A stretch of DNA of 64,000 nt from contig NZ_LMEV01000017.1 of the NCBI RefSeq assembly GCF_001426505.1, forward strand, positions 1,000,690-1,064,689, in the 5' to 3' direction. Positions 1 through 7,804 of this stretch are shown here, one piece after another. Positions within the stretch are counted from its first letter, which is position 1. Every line of letters begins with the position of its first letter. This DNA comes from Variovorax sp. Root473. GTDB taxonomy: Bacteria; Pseudomonadota; Gammaproteobacteria; Burkholderiales; Burkholderiaceae_C. A program made the translations under genes and the position numbers. Below the pieces are notes generated by a model. That model saw nothing but the letters and a program-made list of their open reading frames with translations. It was not told the origin of the DNA and did not search any database.

Positions 1-776
1 CCTCGGCGGCCAAGGCGCCGGCCGGCGGTGGCGACGGCGCGGCGCTGGGTCTCATCCCGTGGCCGAAGGTCGACTTCACGAAGTTCGGCACCGTCGAGCG
101 CAAGGACCTGTCGCGCATCAAGAAGCTCAGCGGCGCGAACCTGCACCGCAACTGGGTGATGATCCCGCACGTCACCAACAACGACGAAGCCGACATCACC
201 GAGCTCGAGGCTTTCCGCGTCTCCACCAACAAGGAGAACGAGAAGTCGGGCATCAAGGTCACGATGCTGGCCTTCGTGATCAAGGCGGTGGTCGCGGCGC
301 TGAAGAAGTTCCCCGACTTCAACACCAGCCTGGATGGCGACCAGCTCGTCTACAAGCAGTACTACAACATCGGCTTCGCGGCCGACACGCCCAACGGTCT
401 CGTGGTGCCGGTGCTGAAAGACGCCGACAAGAAGGGCATCCTGCAGATCAGCGCCGAGATGGGCGAACTCGCCAAGAAGGCGCGCGACGGCAAGCTCGGC
501 TCGGCCGACATGCAGGGCGGCTGCTTCTCGATCAGCTCGCTCGGCGGCATCGGCGGCACGCACTTCACGCCCATCATCAACGCCCCCGAAGTGGCCATCC
601 TCGGCCTTTCCAAGGGCCAGATGAAGCCGGTGTGGGACGGCAAGCAGTTCGTGCCGCGTCTCACGCTGCCGCTGTCGCTGTCGTACGACCACCGCGTGAT
701 CGACGGCGCCCTGGCTGCGCGTTTCAACGCCTACCTGGGCCAGGTGCTCGCGGACTACCGTCGAATCCTGCTATGA
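1..776 (+). CDS. aceF: Pyruvate dehydrogenase E2, dihydrolipoyl acetyltransferase (3' part)
   Basis: This is the C-terminal 257 residues of an E2 acyltransferase; the lipoyl domains lie upstream of the window. The open frame enters from position 3. An Ala/Gly-rich linker comes first, followed by the catalytic inner-core domain, which starts near the residues IPWPKVDF. The acetyltransferase signature SYDHRVIDG is intact, with the catalytic His codon at 690. E2 moves acetyl groups from lipoamide to CoA in the cytosolic pyruvate dehydrogenase complex. Assignment to pyruvate rather than 2-oxoglutarate dehydrogenase rests on sequence type and on the separate complete sucAB-lpd operon at 11369-17006. 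The stop codon overlaps the next start (ATGA at 773-776), so translation is probably coupled. Confidence 0.95.
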   Translation, partial: SAAKAPAGGGDGAALGLIPWPKVDFTKFGTVERKDLSRIKKLSGANLHRNWVMIPHVTNNDEADITELEAFRVSTNKENEKSGIKVTMLAFVIKAVVAALKKFPDFNTSLDGDQLVYKQYYNIGFAADTPNGLVVPVLKDADKKGILQISAEMGELAKKARDGKLGSADMQGGCFSISSLGGIGGTHFTPIINAPEVAILGLSKGQMKPVWDGKQFVPRLTLPLSLSYDHRVIDGALAARFNAYLGQVLADYRRILL

Positions 777-1366
777 CCACCGTAGTGGCCGTCCGCAAAG
801 GCGGCCAGGTCACGATGGCGGCCGATTCACTGGTGACCTTCGGCGACACGCGCATGTCGCACAACGCCGAAGCGAACCAGAAGATCTTCACCGTCGAGGA
901 CGCGACGGGCCAGAGCCTGTTCGCAGTGGCGGGCGCCGCGGCGCACTTCCTGGCGCTGCAGCACGCGCTGGCCGCGCAGGACCGCGAGAAGCTGTTGTTC
1001 GGCAGCAAGCACGAGGTCTTCCGCACCTTCACGATGCTGCATCCGGTGCTCAAGGACTCGTTCTTCATGCAGACCAAGGAAGACGAGCACGAGCCCTACG
1101 AGTCGAGCCAGTTCACGATGCTGCTGGCCAACCCCGGCGGCATCTACGGCATCTACAGCTACCGCGAGGTGTTCGAGTTCAAGCAATTCTGGGCCATCGG
1201 CTCGGGACGCAGCTTTGCGCTCGGCGCCATGCACGCGGCCTATGACAACAAGTCGCGCAGCGCGCGCGACGTGGCGCAGGCGGGCATCGCCGCCGCCTGC
1301 GAATTCGATCGCAATTCGGCCCTGCCGGCCGACGTTCTCACACTCAAACTGAAAGTGTCCAAATGA
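773..1366 (+). CDS. Proteasome/HslV-like Ntn-hydrolase, BPH (betaproteobacterial proteasome homologue) type
   Basis: This 197-residue protein begins MTTVVAVRKGG, so Met removal would expose Thr1, the nucleophile of T1-family Ntn-hydrolases. It aligns without gaps to the HslV N-terminus: Asp17 is present, and a later AIGSGRSFALGAM matches the HslV AIGSGG region. The family is known as BPH, an HslV-derived self-compartmentalising protease described from Betaproteobacteria. From memory, an unnamed ORF occupies the same place in the Cupriavidus pdhA-pdhB-ORF3-pdhL cluster. In a gapless alignment the catalytic Lys33 of HslV falls on Ala33, and the nearest lysine is Lys36. No HslU-type ATPase gene is nearby. 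The gene overlaps aceF and lpdA by four bases each, so it is almost certainly co-translated with PDH subunits. Its substrate is unknown. Confidence 0.85.
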   Translation: MTTVVAVRKGGQVTMAADSLVTFGDTRMSHNAEANQKIFTVEDATGQSLFAVAGAAAHFLALQHALAAQDREKLLFGSKHEVFRTFTMLHPVLKDSFFMQTKEDEHEPYESSQFTMLLANPGGIYGIYSYREVFEFKQFWAIGSGRSFALGAMHAAYDNKSRSARDVAQAGIAAACEFDRNSALPADVLTLKLKVSK

Positions 1367-3189
1367 GCGAACAACACATCAAGGTGCCGGACATCGGCGA
1401 CTTCGACGAAGTCGCGGTGATCGAGGTGCTGGTCAACGTTGGCGACACGGTCAAGGCCGAGCAGTCGCTCATCACGGTCGAATCGGACAAGGCTTCGATG
1501 GAGATTCCCTCGTCGGCCGCCGGCGTGGTGAAGTCGCTGGCGGTCAAGGTCGGCGACAAGGTCAAGCAAGGTTCGGTCGTGCTGACGCTCGAAGTCGACG
1601 GCGCCGCCGCGCCTGCGCCCGCTGCCGCAGCGCCCGCACCTGCGGCTGTTGCGCCCGCGCCCAAGGCGGCTGCGCCGGCTCCGGCCGCTGTGGCGCCCGC
1701 GGCGGCATCCAGCTACGGCGGCAAGGTCGATGTCGAATGCGACGTGGTCGTGCTCGGCGCCGGCCCCGGCGGCTACTCGGCCGCCTTCCGCGCGGCCGAC
1801 CTCGGCCTGAAGGTCGTGCTGATCGAACGCTACGCCACGCTCGGCGGCGTGTGCCTGAACGTCGGCTGCATTCCGTCGAAGGCGCTGCTGCACGTCGCTT
1901 CGGTCATGGACGAGGTGAAGCACTTCGCCGACCTGGGCGTGAGCTTCGCCGCGCCCACGGTCGATCGCGCCAAGCTGCTCGGCCACAAGAACAAGGTGGT
2001 GGGCAAGCTCACCGGCGGCCTCACGGCCATGGCCAAGATGCGCAAGGTGACGGTGCTGCGCGGCGTCGGCAACTTCATCGACCCGTACCACCTGGAAGTC
2101 GAAGAGACCTCGGGCACCAGCTGGGACACCACCGGCAAGAAGCAGACTGTCAAGTTCCGCAACGCGATCATCGCGGCCGGCTCGCAGTCGGTGAGCCTGC
2201 CCTTCATGCCGAAGGACCCGCGCGTGGTCGACTCGACCGGCGCGCTCGAGATGGGCACCGACCCCAAGCGCATGCTGGTGCTCGGCGGCGGCATCATCGG
2301 CCTCGAGATGGGCACCGTGTACTCGACGCTGGGCGCGCGCCTCGATGTGGTCGAGATGCTCGATGGCCTCATGCAGGGCGCCGACCGCGACCTGGTGAAG
2401 GTCTGGCAGAAGATGAACGCGCCGCGCTTCGACAACATCATGTTGAAGACCAAGACGGTCGGTGCCGAAGCCACGAAGGAAGGCATCAAGGTCACGTTCG
2501 AAGGCGAGAACGCCCCGAAGGAACCGCAGGTGTACGACCTCGTGCTGCAGGCCGTGGGCCGCAGCCCGAACGGCAAGAAGATCGGTGCCGAGAAGGCCGG
2601 CATCACGGTGAGCGACCGCGGCTTCATCAACGTCGACATCCAGATGCGCACCAACGTGCCGCACATCTTCGCCATCGGCGACATCGTGGGCCAGCCCATG
2701 CTGGCGCACAAGGCGGTGCATGAGGCGCATGTGGCGGCCGAAGTGATCGCCGGCGAACAGAAGGGCGACAAGGAGCTGTCCAGCGCCGCCTTCAACGCCC
2801 GCGTGATCCCCAGCGTGGCCTACACCGACCCCGAAGTGGCATGGGTTGGCCTCACCGAAGACCAGGCCAAGGCCGAAGGCATCAAGGTCAAGAAGGGTCA
2901 TTTCCCGTGGACCGCTTCGGGCCGCGCCATTGCCAACGGCCGCGACGAAGGCTTCACCAAGCTGCTGTTCGACGCCGAGACGCACCGCATCCTGGGTGGC
3001 GGCATCGTCGGCACGCATGCCGGCGACATGATCGGCGAGATCGCGCTGGCCATCGAAATGGGCGCGGACGAGATCGACATCGGCAAGACCATCCACCCGC
3101 ACCCGACGCTGGGCGAGAGCATCGGCATGGCGGCGGAAGTGGCGCACGGCACCTGCACGGACCTGCCGCCGGCGAAGAAGGCGGCCTGA
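1363..3189 (+). CDS. lpdA: Dihydrolipoyl dehydrogenase (E3) with N-terminal lipoyl domain
   Basis: This 608-residue E3 reoxidises dihydrolipoamide with FAD and NAD+. Residues 1-80 form a biotinyl/lipoyl domain with the lipoylated Lys43 in ESDKASMEIPS. An Ala-Pro linker runs to about residue 118, followed by a normal E3 core. The core shows the FAD site GAGPGGYS, the redox disulfide Cys164/Cys169 in CLNVGCIPSK, an NAD-binding GGGIIGLEMG and the C-terminal HPHPTLGES His-Glu pair. E3 proteins are usually about 470 residues; the extra lipoyl domain is typical of the PDH-specific E3 of Neisseria and Burkholderiales. It starts on the ATGA overlap with the preceding protease gene and is the last gene of the operon. 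Confidence 0.96.
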   Translation: MSEQHIKVPDIGDFDEVAVIEVLVNVGDTVKAEQSLITVESDKASMEIPSSAAGVVKSLAVKVGDKVKQGSVVLTLEVDGAAAPAPAAAAPAPAAVAPAPKAAAPAPAAVAPAAASSYGGKVDVECDVVVLGAGPGGYSAAFRAADLGLKVVLIERYATLGGVCLNVGCIPSKALLHVASVMDEVKHFADLGVSFAAPTVDRAKLLGHKNKVVGKLTGGLTAMAKMRKVTVLRGVGNFIDPYHLEVEETSGTSWDTTGKKQTVKFRNAIIAAGSQSVSLPFMPKDPRVVDSTGALEMGTDPKRMLVLGGGIIGLEMGTVYSTLGARLDVVEMLDGLMQGADRDLVKVWQKMNAPRFDNIMLKTKTVGAEATKEGIKVTFEGENAPKEPQVYDLVLQAVGRSPNGKKIGAEKAGITVSDRGFINVDIQMRTNVPHIFAIGDIVGQPMLAHKAVHEAHVAAEVIAGEQKGDKELSSAAFNARVIPSVAYTDPEVAWVGLTEDQAKAEGIKVKKGHFPWTASGRAIANGRDEGFTKLLFDAETHRILGGGIVGTHAGDMIGEIALAIEMGADEIDIGKTIHPHPTLGESIGMAAEVAHGTCTDLPPAKKAA

Positions 3190-3190
3190 T

Positions 3191-3252
3191 CGAGAGGCGC
3201 TACGGCGCCTCTCGAGCGCCCACAAAAAATCCCGCCGCGGCGGGATTTTTTT
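3191..3252. terminator. Two-hairpin bidirectional terminator between lpdA and the C40 peptidase gene
   Basis: Two hairpins stand in tandem. The first (3191-3214) has a perfect 10-bp stem closed by a C(UACG)G tetraloop, a member of the very stable UNCG class. The second (3224-3252) is the palindrome TCCCGCCGCGGCGGGA flanked by six A and seven T. It can therefore terminate transcripts from both sides, which fits the convergent genes. Confidence 0.88.
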
Positions 3253-3274
3253 CGTTCTGGATGCGGAGATCGAA

Positions 3275-3850
3275 TCAGTCGCTGGCGTTGGCCATGGCCG
3301 CAGCCTTGACTTCATCACGCTGACCGGTGAGCACGCGGCGGGCGCCATCGAAACGACGTTGCCAGTAGCTGCCGTTCATGTCTTCGACGCGGACCTGGGC
3401 GCCGGAGCGGGGCGAGTGGATGAACTTGCCTTCGCCGACGTAGATGCCGACGTGGCTGAAGGTGCGGCGCATGGTGTTGAAGAACACGAGGTCGCCGGGC
3501 TTGAGCTGGCTGCGGTCGATCTTCTCGGTGGCGGCGGCCTGTTCTTCGGCGCGGCGCGGAAGCACGTGGCCCACCGTCTGGTTGTACATGGCGCGGACGA
3601 AGCCGCTGCAGTCGAAGCCGGATTCGGCGGTGTTGCCGCCACGGCGGTAAGGAACACCCAGGAAGCCGATGGCGGTCACGACGAGGTCGGACGTGCGCTC
3701 TGCGACGGTCTGGCGAACCTGATGGAACTGGCCGACCAGGCCGCGTTCGGCAAGGATTCGCTCCATTTCATCCGATCGATCCTGTGTAGGGGGGGCGGCG
3801 TGGACGGCCACGGCGAACAGGAGGGATACGGGTAGGACGAAAAAACGCAT
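3275..3850 (-). CDS. C40 (NlpC/P60) peptidoglycan endopeptidase, secreted
   Basis: This 191-residue protein has a signal peptide (about residues 1-18, ending AVHA) and one NlpC/P60 domain. The catalytic Cys81 lies in FDCSGF, His133 in FSHVGIY and the third polar residue, His145, in FIHSPRSG. Enzymes of this family (Spr/MepS, YafL) cut the D-Glu-mDAP bond in stem peptides in the periplasm. No lipobox is visible, so it is likely soluble or loosely wall-associated. The A+T-rich gap upstream holds divergent promoters shared with the sugar dehydrogenase gene. Confidence 0.92.
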   Translation of the reverse strand: MRFFVLPVSLLFAVAVHAAPPTQDRSDEMERILAERGLVGQFHQVRQTVAERTSDLVVTAIGFLGVPYRRGGNTAESGFDCSGFVRAMYNQTVGHVLPRRAEEQAAATEKIDRSQLKPGDLVFFNTMRRTFSHVGIYVGEGKFIHSPRSGAQVRVEDMNGSYWQRRFDGARRVLTGQRDEVKAAAMANASD

Positions 3851-3925
3851 GGCGCGTAGGATATTGATGACGCGCAGTTATGTCAATTTAATCTGAATTG
3901 TTGAATGCTGGCATAAACCATTGAT

Positions 3926-3965
3926 TTACATGTGTTTTTTCGATCCGGCGGAAGAAAAAATGTAA
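3926..3965. repeat. Imperfect hairpin in the A+T-rich divergent intergenic region
   Basis: TTACAT (3926-3931) pairs with ATGTAA (3960-3965). Inside it, five T (3935-3939) pair with five A (3955-3959), with a three-base GTG bulge on one side and a short C/G-rich tip. It sits between divergent genes, so a simple terminator role is not obvious. The surrounding 3851-4091 region is far richer in A+T than the rest of the window. Confidence 0.5.
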
Positions 3966-4091
3966 CGGTGAACGTTTATGCGGCATAAGGATTCGAATGT
4001 AAACACCTCGGCTGACATGACTTTGAAGTCTCAAAAGTCGACATGTGCATTCCATTGGTTGCCAAGACGTCCTCAAATTCAGGAAATCTTC

Positions 4092-5225
4092 ATGAACTTG
4101 CGAAATGGCTCCTTTCTTCGCTCCCTCGGAAGCCTGGTGGTGCTCGTGGGTTGTGGCCTCGCAGGCGCGGCCATGGCGCAGGTGCGAACCGAAACCGTCG
4201 CGTCCGGTCTTGAGAACCCCTGGGGCGTCGCCTTCCTGCCGGAGGGCCGTTTCGTGGTCACCGAAAAGCCGGGGCGCCTGCGGCTGGTGGCGGCGGACGG
4301 CAAGGTGGGCGCGCCGATCCAGGGCCTGCCGCCCGTCGCGGCGGGCGGGCAGGGCGGGCTGCTCGACGTGCTGGCCGACGCCGGCTTCGCGCAGAACCGC
4401 ACGCTGTACTTCTGCTATTCGGAACCCGAGGCGGCCGGCGGCTCGGCCAACAGCACCGCCCTCGCGCGCGCACGCCTGTCGGCCGACGGCACGAAGCTGG
4501 AGGCGCTGAAGGTCATCTTCAGCCAGAAGCCCAAGGTCGCGAGCCGCGCACACTTCGGCTGCCGCATCGTCGAGGCCCGCGACGGCCACCTCTTCCTCAC
4601 GCTCGGCGACCGCTTCAGCCGCAAGGATGACGCGCAGACCCTCGACAACCACCACGGCAAGGTGGTGCGCATCGCCAAGGACGGCAGCGTGCCAAAAGAC
4701 AACCCCTTCGTCGGCAAGGCGGGCGCGTTGCCCGAGATATGGAGCTACGGCCATCGCAACAGCCAGGGCGCGGCGCTCGCCCCCGACGGCCGCTTCTGGA
4801 TGACGGAGCACGGCCCGCAGGGCGGCGACGAGATCAACATCCCGCGCGCCGGCGTCAACCATGGCTGGCCGGTGATCACCTATGGCGAGAACTACGGCGG
4901 CGGCAAGATCGGCGAGGGCATCACCCGCAAGGACGGCATGGAACAGCCGCTGCACTACTGGGTGCCGTCGATCGCGCCCTCGGGCATGGCCTTCCTGACC
5001 AGCGACCGCTACGGCGCGGCCTGGAAGGGCAATCTCTTCGTGGGTTCGCTGAAGTTCGGCTATCTGGACCGCATCGAGCTGAAGGACGACAAGGTCGTTG
5101 CCGAGCACAAGTTGCTGGCCGACGGCCGGGCCCGCATCCGCGACGTGAAGCAGGGGCCGGACGGCCTGCTCTACGTGCTCACCGACGAGTCCGACGGCAA
5201 GCTGCTGCGCCTGCGGCCAAATTGA
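4092..5225 (+). CDS. PQQ-dependent aldose sugar dehydrogenase, YliI/Asd type
   Basis: This 377-residue protein has a signal peptide ending GAAMAQ (about residue 26) and a six-bladed beta-propeller of the glucose/sorbosone dehydrogenase family. Family landmarks include the N-terminal LENPWGVAFLPEG, the catalytic-region RAHFGCRIV, WSYGHRNSQG and TEHGPQGGDEIN. Members oxidise aldose sugars in the periplasm using PQQ and Ca2+. No PQQ synthesis genes are in the window. The frame is open back to 3978, but the ATG at 4092 follows AGGA at 4081 and is directly followed by the signal peptide, so the shorter start is chosen. Length matches E. coli YliI (about 370). Confidence 0.9.
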   Translation: MNLRNGSFLRSLGSLVVLVGCGLAGAAMAQVRTETVASGLENPWGVAFLPEGRFVVTEKPGRLRLVAADGKVGAPIQGLPPVAAGGQGGLLDVLADAGFAQNRTLYFCYSEPEAAGGSANSTALARARLSADGTKLEALKVIFSQKPKVASRAHFGCRIVEARDGHLFLTLGDRFSRKDDAQTLDNHHGKVVRIAKDGSVPKDNPFVGKAGALPEIWSYGHRNSQGAALAPDGRFWMTEHGPQGGDEINIPRAGVNHGWPVITYGENYGGGKIGEGITRKDGMEQPLHYWVPSIAPSGMAFLTSDRYGAAWKGNLFVGSLKFGYLDRIELKDDKVVAEHKLLADGRARIRDVKQGPDGLLYVLTDESDGKLLRLRPN

Positions 5226-5229
5226 CAGA

Positions 5230-6030
5230 TCAGCCGGGGCAGCCCGGCAGCGGGAGCGTCGGCAGCAGGCGGCGCCAGAGCTGCCGCCATTCGGGCCAGT
5301 CGTGCCCGCCGTCGGTCGTGACCACGCGCTCCGCCGGCAGCGCTCCGGCCAGCAGTCGGTGGCTGAAGGCGAAGCGGTCGTCGAGGGCGTAGCCCAGGTA
5401 CAGCGGCGGCCGGTCGCCGAACGTGCGGGTGTGGCCGACGTAGCCGCGCAGCCATTGCCACAGCTGCGTGTCGCTGGGCGTGCGCGGGTCGCTGCCCGGC
5501 GGCGCGTCGAGCGGTCCGCGCCAGCGCGACAGGCCGCCAGCGTTGGCGATGTCCTGGCTCAGCACGCGTTCGCCCAGATAAGGCGCCAGCACGACCAGGC
5601 CGGCAAGGTCGCCGGGGTGCGTCTGTGCGTACAGCAGCCCGCCGAAACCGCCGACCGAGATGCCCGCGATCCAGATCGCCTTGTAGCCCTGGCGGCGCGC
5701 CGGCGCGATCACCTCCCGTTCCAGTCGCTCAAGGATGGTCTTGTTGCGGTAGTAGCCCATGTGCGCATCGACGCGCAAGGTGTCGACCGCGAGCCGGTTC
5801 TCGTTCAGTGCGTCGATGAAGCCTTCGCGCACGAACTCCTCGGGTGCCGAGTACGCGCCGGGCAGCAGCACGATGAGTGTGTCGGCGCTGCGGCTGCAGC
5901 TGCTTTTTTCCAGCGTGGTGGCCAGGGGCGCGTCAGCCGCGCGCAATCCGCCGCAACTGGCGAGCAGCAGCAGCGCGGCGCCGCCAGAAAGCAGAGCGAA
6001 ATGGCGGCGCAGGAATGGCACGGTCTGCAT
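5230..6030 (-). CDS. Alpha/beta-hydrolase lipoprotein
   Basis: This 266-residue protein has a signal peptide with lipobox LLASC (Cys26), so it should be an outer- or inner-membrane lipoprotein facing the periplasm. The fold is alpha/beta hydrolase: nucleophile Ser125 in GISVGG, a likely acid in GYALDDRF, and His in DGGHDWPEW near the C-terminus. The substrate is unknown. The stop lies four bases from the convergent sugar dehydrogenase stop, and the start is 10 bases after the stop of the dehydratase-like gene upstream on the same strand. The two minus-strand genes are therefore probably one transcript under the TetR-controlled promoter. Confidence 0.8.
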   Translation of the reverse strand: MQTVPFLRRHFALLSGGAALLLLASCGGLRAADAPLATTLEKSSCSRSADTLIVLLPGAYSAPEEFVREGFIDALNENRLAVDTLRVDAHMGYYRNKTILERLEREVIAPARRQGYKAIWIAGISVGGFGGLLYAQTHPGDLAGLVVLAPYLGERVLSQDIANAGGLSRWRGPLDAPPGSDPRTPSDTQLWQWLRGYVGHTRTFGDRPPLYLGYALDDRFAFSHRLLAGALPAERVVTTDGGHDWPEWRQLWRRLLPTLPLPGCPG

Positions 6031-6040
6031 CTGCGTGAGT

Positions 6041-7675
6041 CTAGGCGCCTGGGCGAGCGAGGGTCGGGATCGGCAGGTCGACCATCACGGGTTGTCCTGG
6101 CACGGTACAGCCGGTGTCGCAGCACTTGCCGGGCTGGCGGTTCTTCGTGATGGCGCGGCGCGGGTCGTGCGGCGCGGCGGCCGGCGTGCCGTCGGCCGCA
6201 ATGCCACGCTCGAGCAGCCGCTCGACCAGCTCGACCTTTGAGCCGACCGGGTAGTTGCGCCAGATCTCCTGCTTCATGGCGGCCGGTGAGCCGCCGCCGT
6301 GCAGGCTGATCACGCTGTACCAGCCGCCCTGGTAGCCGGCCGTGAGGTCTTCGATGAAGCGGGCCGTCTCGATGCGCTGCTCGTAGGGAATGGCGGGGTT
6401 GGCGCGCAGCACGTCGGACAGCCGCGCCGCGGTCTCGGGGTTGTGGTCTTCGTCGGGGCCGGGCAGGGTGACGATCAGGCCGCCGCTCACGTAGTGGGCG
6501 ATGCGGTGCATGTCGTAGATCTTCGTGGCCAGCAGCAGCTTGCCGATGTTGCTGAACACCGGATCGGGCATGAAGACCTCGCAATGGTCGTCGGCCTTGC
6601 CGTAGACGCTGGCCGCCACGCCGCAGGCAAAGAAGCCCTCGGTGATGGTGATGAGCTCGACCATCTGCTCGCGCAGGTGGCTCTCCTTGCCGGGGTCGAA
6701 GCCGTTGGCCTCGCACATCAGCGCGCCGGCACCAATCAGCAGGTCGCCGAAGCCGGCGCGCGCCGCGATGCAGCTGTGGCGGTGGTGCGTGGCGTAGCTG
6801 TAGGTCAGGTGGCCCGAGTGCTCCCATTCACCCGCATAGAACACGCGCTCCCAGGGCACGAACACGCGCTCGAACACGCACACGCCGGTGCTCTGGCCGT
6901 ACTTGCGGCTGAAGAGCGCATCGCCGTGCTCGAGCTTTTCGCCGGGCCGCCCGGCCGGCCGCGCGACGATGGTGAGGCCGGGTGCATCGAGCGGCACGGC
7001 GCAGCAGACGGCGAAGTCGGCGTCTTCGCGGCCCATGTTGCGGCAGGGCATGACCAGCAGCTCATGCACATACGGCGCGCCGGTCACGATGGCCTTGGTG
7101 CCCGAGATCACGATGCCGCGCGCGTTGCGCTCGACCACGTGCAGGTAGCTGTCCGCGTTCGCTTGCTCGTGCGGCCGGCGGCTGCGGTCGCCCTTGGCGT
7201 CGGTCATGGCGACGCCCAGCGTCAGGTCCTGGTCCTGGATGCGGTGCAGGTACTCGCGGAAGCGGGCCGTGTGCTCGGTGCTGCCGCGCGCGTCGTCGAT
7301 GCGCGCCGACACCTGGGCGATGGCGTTGAGCGCGTCGTGCGTCAGGTAGCGCTGGGCGCAGCCGGTTTCCTGGCAGACCAGCCGCACGGCCTCGAGCTTG
7401 TTCAGCAGGTCGCCCGAACTGGTGTTGATGTGCGAAAGGCGGTTCACGCGCTTGCCGCTGGTGTGCTGCACGGCGGTCATGAGCGGCGCGTACTCGGACT
7501 TCAGCGCGTGGTCGTAGGTGAGGGCGATGGCATTGATGCCGGGCTGGAAGGCGGGCTCGTCGGCCACGCTGGCGACGCGGCGGCCGTCGACGAACACGGT
7601 GGGCGTGTAGCGGCGCAGCGATTCACGGTAGTCGGCGCCGGACATGAGGAGGGCGTCGGAAGGCGGGGCATTCAT
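6041..7675 (-). CDS. 4-hydroxyphenylacetate 3-hydroxylase / 4-hydroxybutyryl-CoA dehydratase family flavoprotein
   Basis: This 544-residue protein belongs to the acyl-CoA-dehydrogenase-like superfamily that includes HpaB monooxygenases and 4-hydroxybutyryl-CoA dehydratase (AbfD). It matches AbfD along its whole length, with blocks such as AMTDAKGDRSRRP, GTKAIVTGAPYVHE and GFGDLLIGAGAL. Compared from memory with Clostridium AbfD, whose [4Fe-4S] ligands are Cys99, Cys103, His292 and Cys299, this protein has Cys106, Tyr110, His298 and Ala305, so two ligands are missing. A Cys302 lies three residues before the fourth position. The C-terminus ends in an extra tail with CCDTGC (Cys518, 519, 523). 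The exact reaction cannot be assigned. It is divergent from the TetR gene and followed by a lipoprotein hydrolase. Confidence 0.8.
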   Translation of the reverse strand: MNAPPSDALLMSGADYRESLRRYTPTVFVDGRRVASVADEPAFQPGINAIALTYDHALKSEYAPLMTAVQHTSGKRVNRLSHINTSSGDLLNKLEAVRLVCQETGCAQRYLTHDALNAIAQVSARIDDARGSTEHTARFREYLHRIQDQDLTLGVAMTDAKGDRSRRPHEQANADSYLHVVERNARGIVISGTKAIVTGAPYVHELLVMPCRNMGREDADFAVCCAVPLDAPGLTIVARPAGRPGEKLEHGDALFSRKYGQSTGVCVFERVFVPWERVFYAGEWEHSGHLTYSYATHHRHSCIAARAGFGDLLIGAGALMCEANGFDPGKESHLREQMVELITITEGFFACGVAASVYGKADDHCEVFMPDPVFSNIGKLLLATKIYDMHRIAHYVSGGLIVTLPGPDEDHNPETAARLSDVLRANPAIPYEQRIETARFIEDLTAGYQGGWYSVISLHGGGSPAAMKQEIWRNYPVGSKVELVERLLERGIAADGTPAAAPHDPRRAITKNRQPGKCCDTGCTVPGQPVMVDLPIPTLARPGA

Positions 7676-7728
7676 GCGTGTTGTCTCCGGGTGGGCTCGT
7701 GGGGATTTTGGGACTGTTGGCGCGAAGA

Positions 7729-7745
7729 TTTAAACACTGTTCAAT
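7729..7745. promoter_or_regulatory. Likely TetR-family operator between divergent genes
   Basis: The imperfect palindrome TTTAAACACTGTTCAAT is centred on C7737, with perfect AACA/TGTT inner arms. It lies in the 129-base gap between the dehydratase-like gene and the TetR gene. A second partly symmetrical element, TCAACGTTTGA, follows near 7753. The location and symmetry fit an operator controlling both genes; binding is inferred. Confidence 0.5.
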
Positions 7746-7804
7746 TTTTAGATCAACGTTTGAAAAAATGATCGGCGACCAGATCGAGGGCTATAGTCCC
7801 GCCC

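Noticed and set aside
773..1366. Calling the PDH-operon protease HslV
   Set aside because: It has the HslV N-terminal pattern but lacks Lys33 and an hslU neighbour, and its location fits the BPH group.
1240..3348. A 702-codon open frame on the minus strand opposite lpdA
   Set aside because: It lies entirely over a clear E3 gene, has no domain and a His/Arg/Ala-rich composition, as expected of an antisense shadow in high-GC DNA.
3978..4091. Longer N-terminus for the sugar dehydrogenase
   Set aside because: The added 38 residues precede an intact signal peptide and lie in the A+T-rich regulatory gap; the ATG at 4092 has a ribosome binding site.
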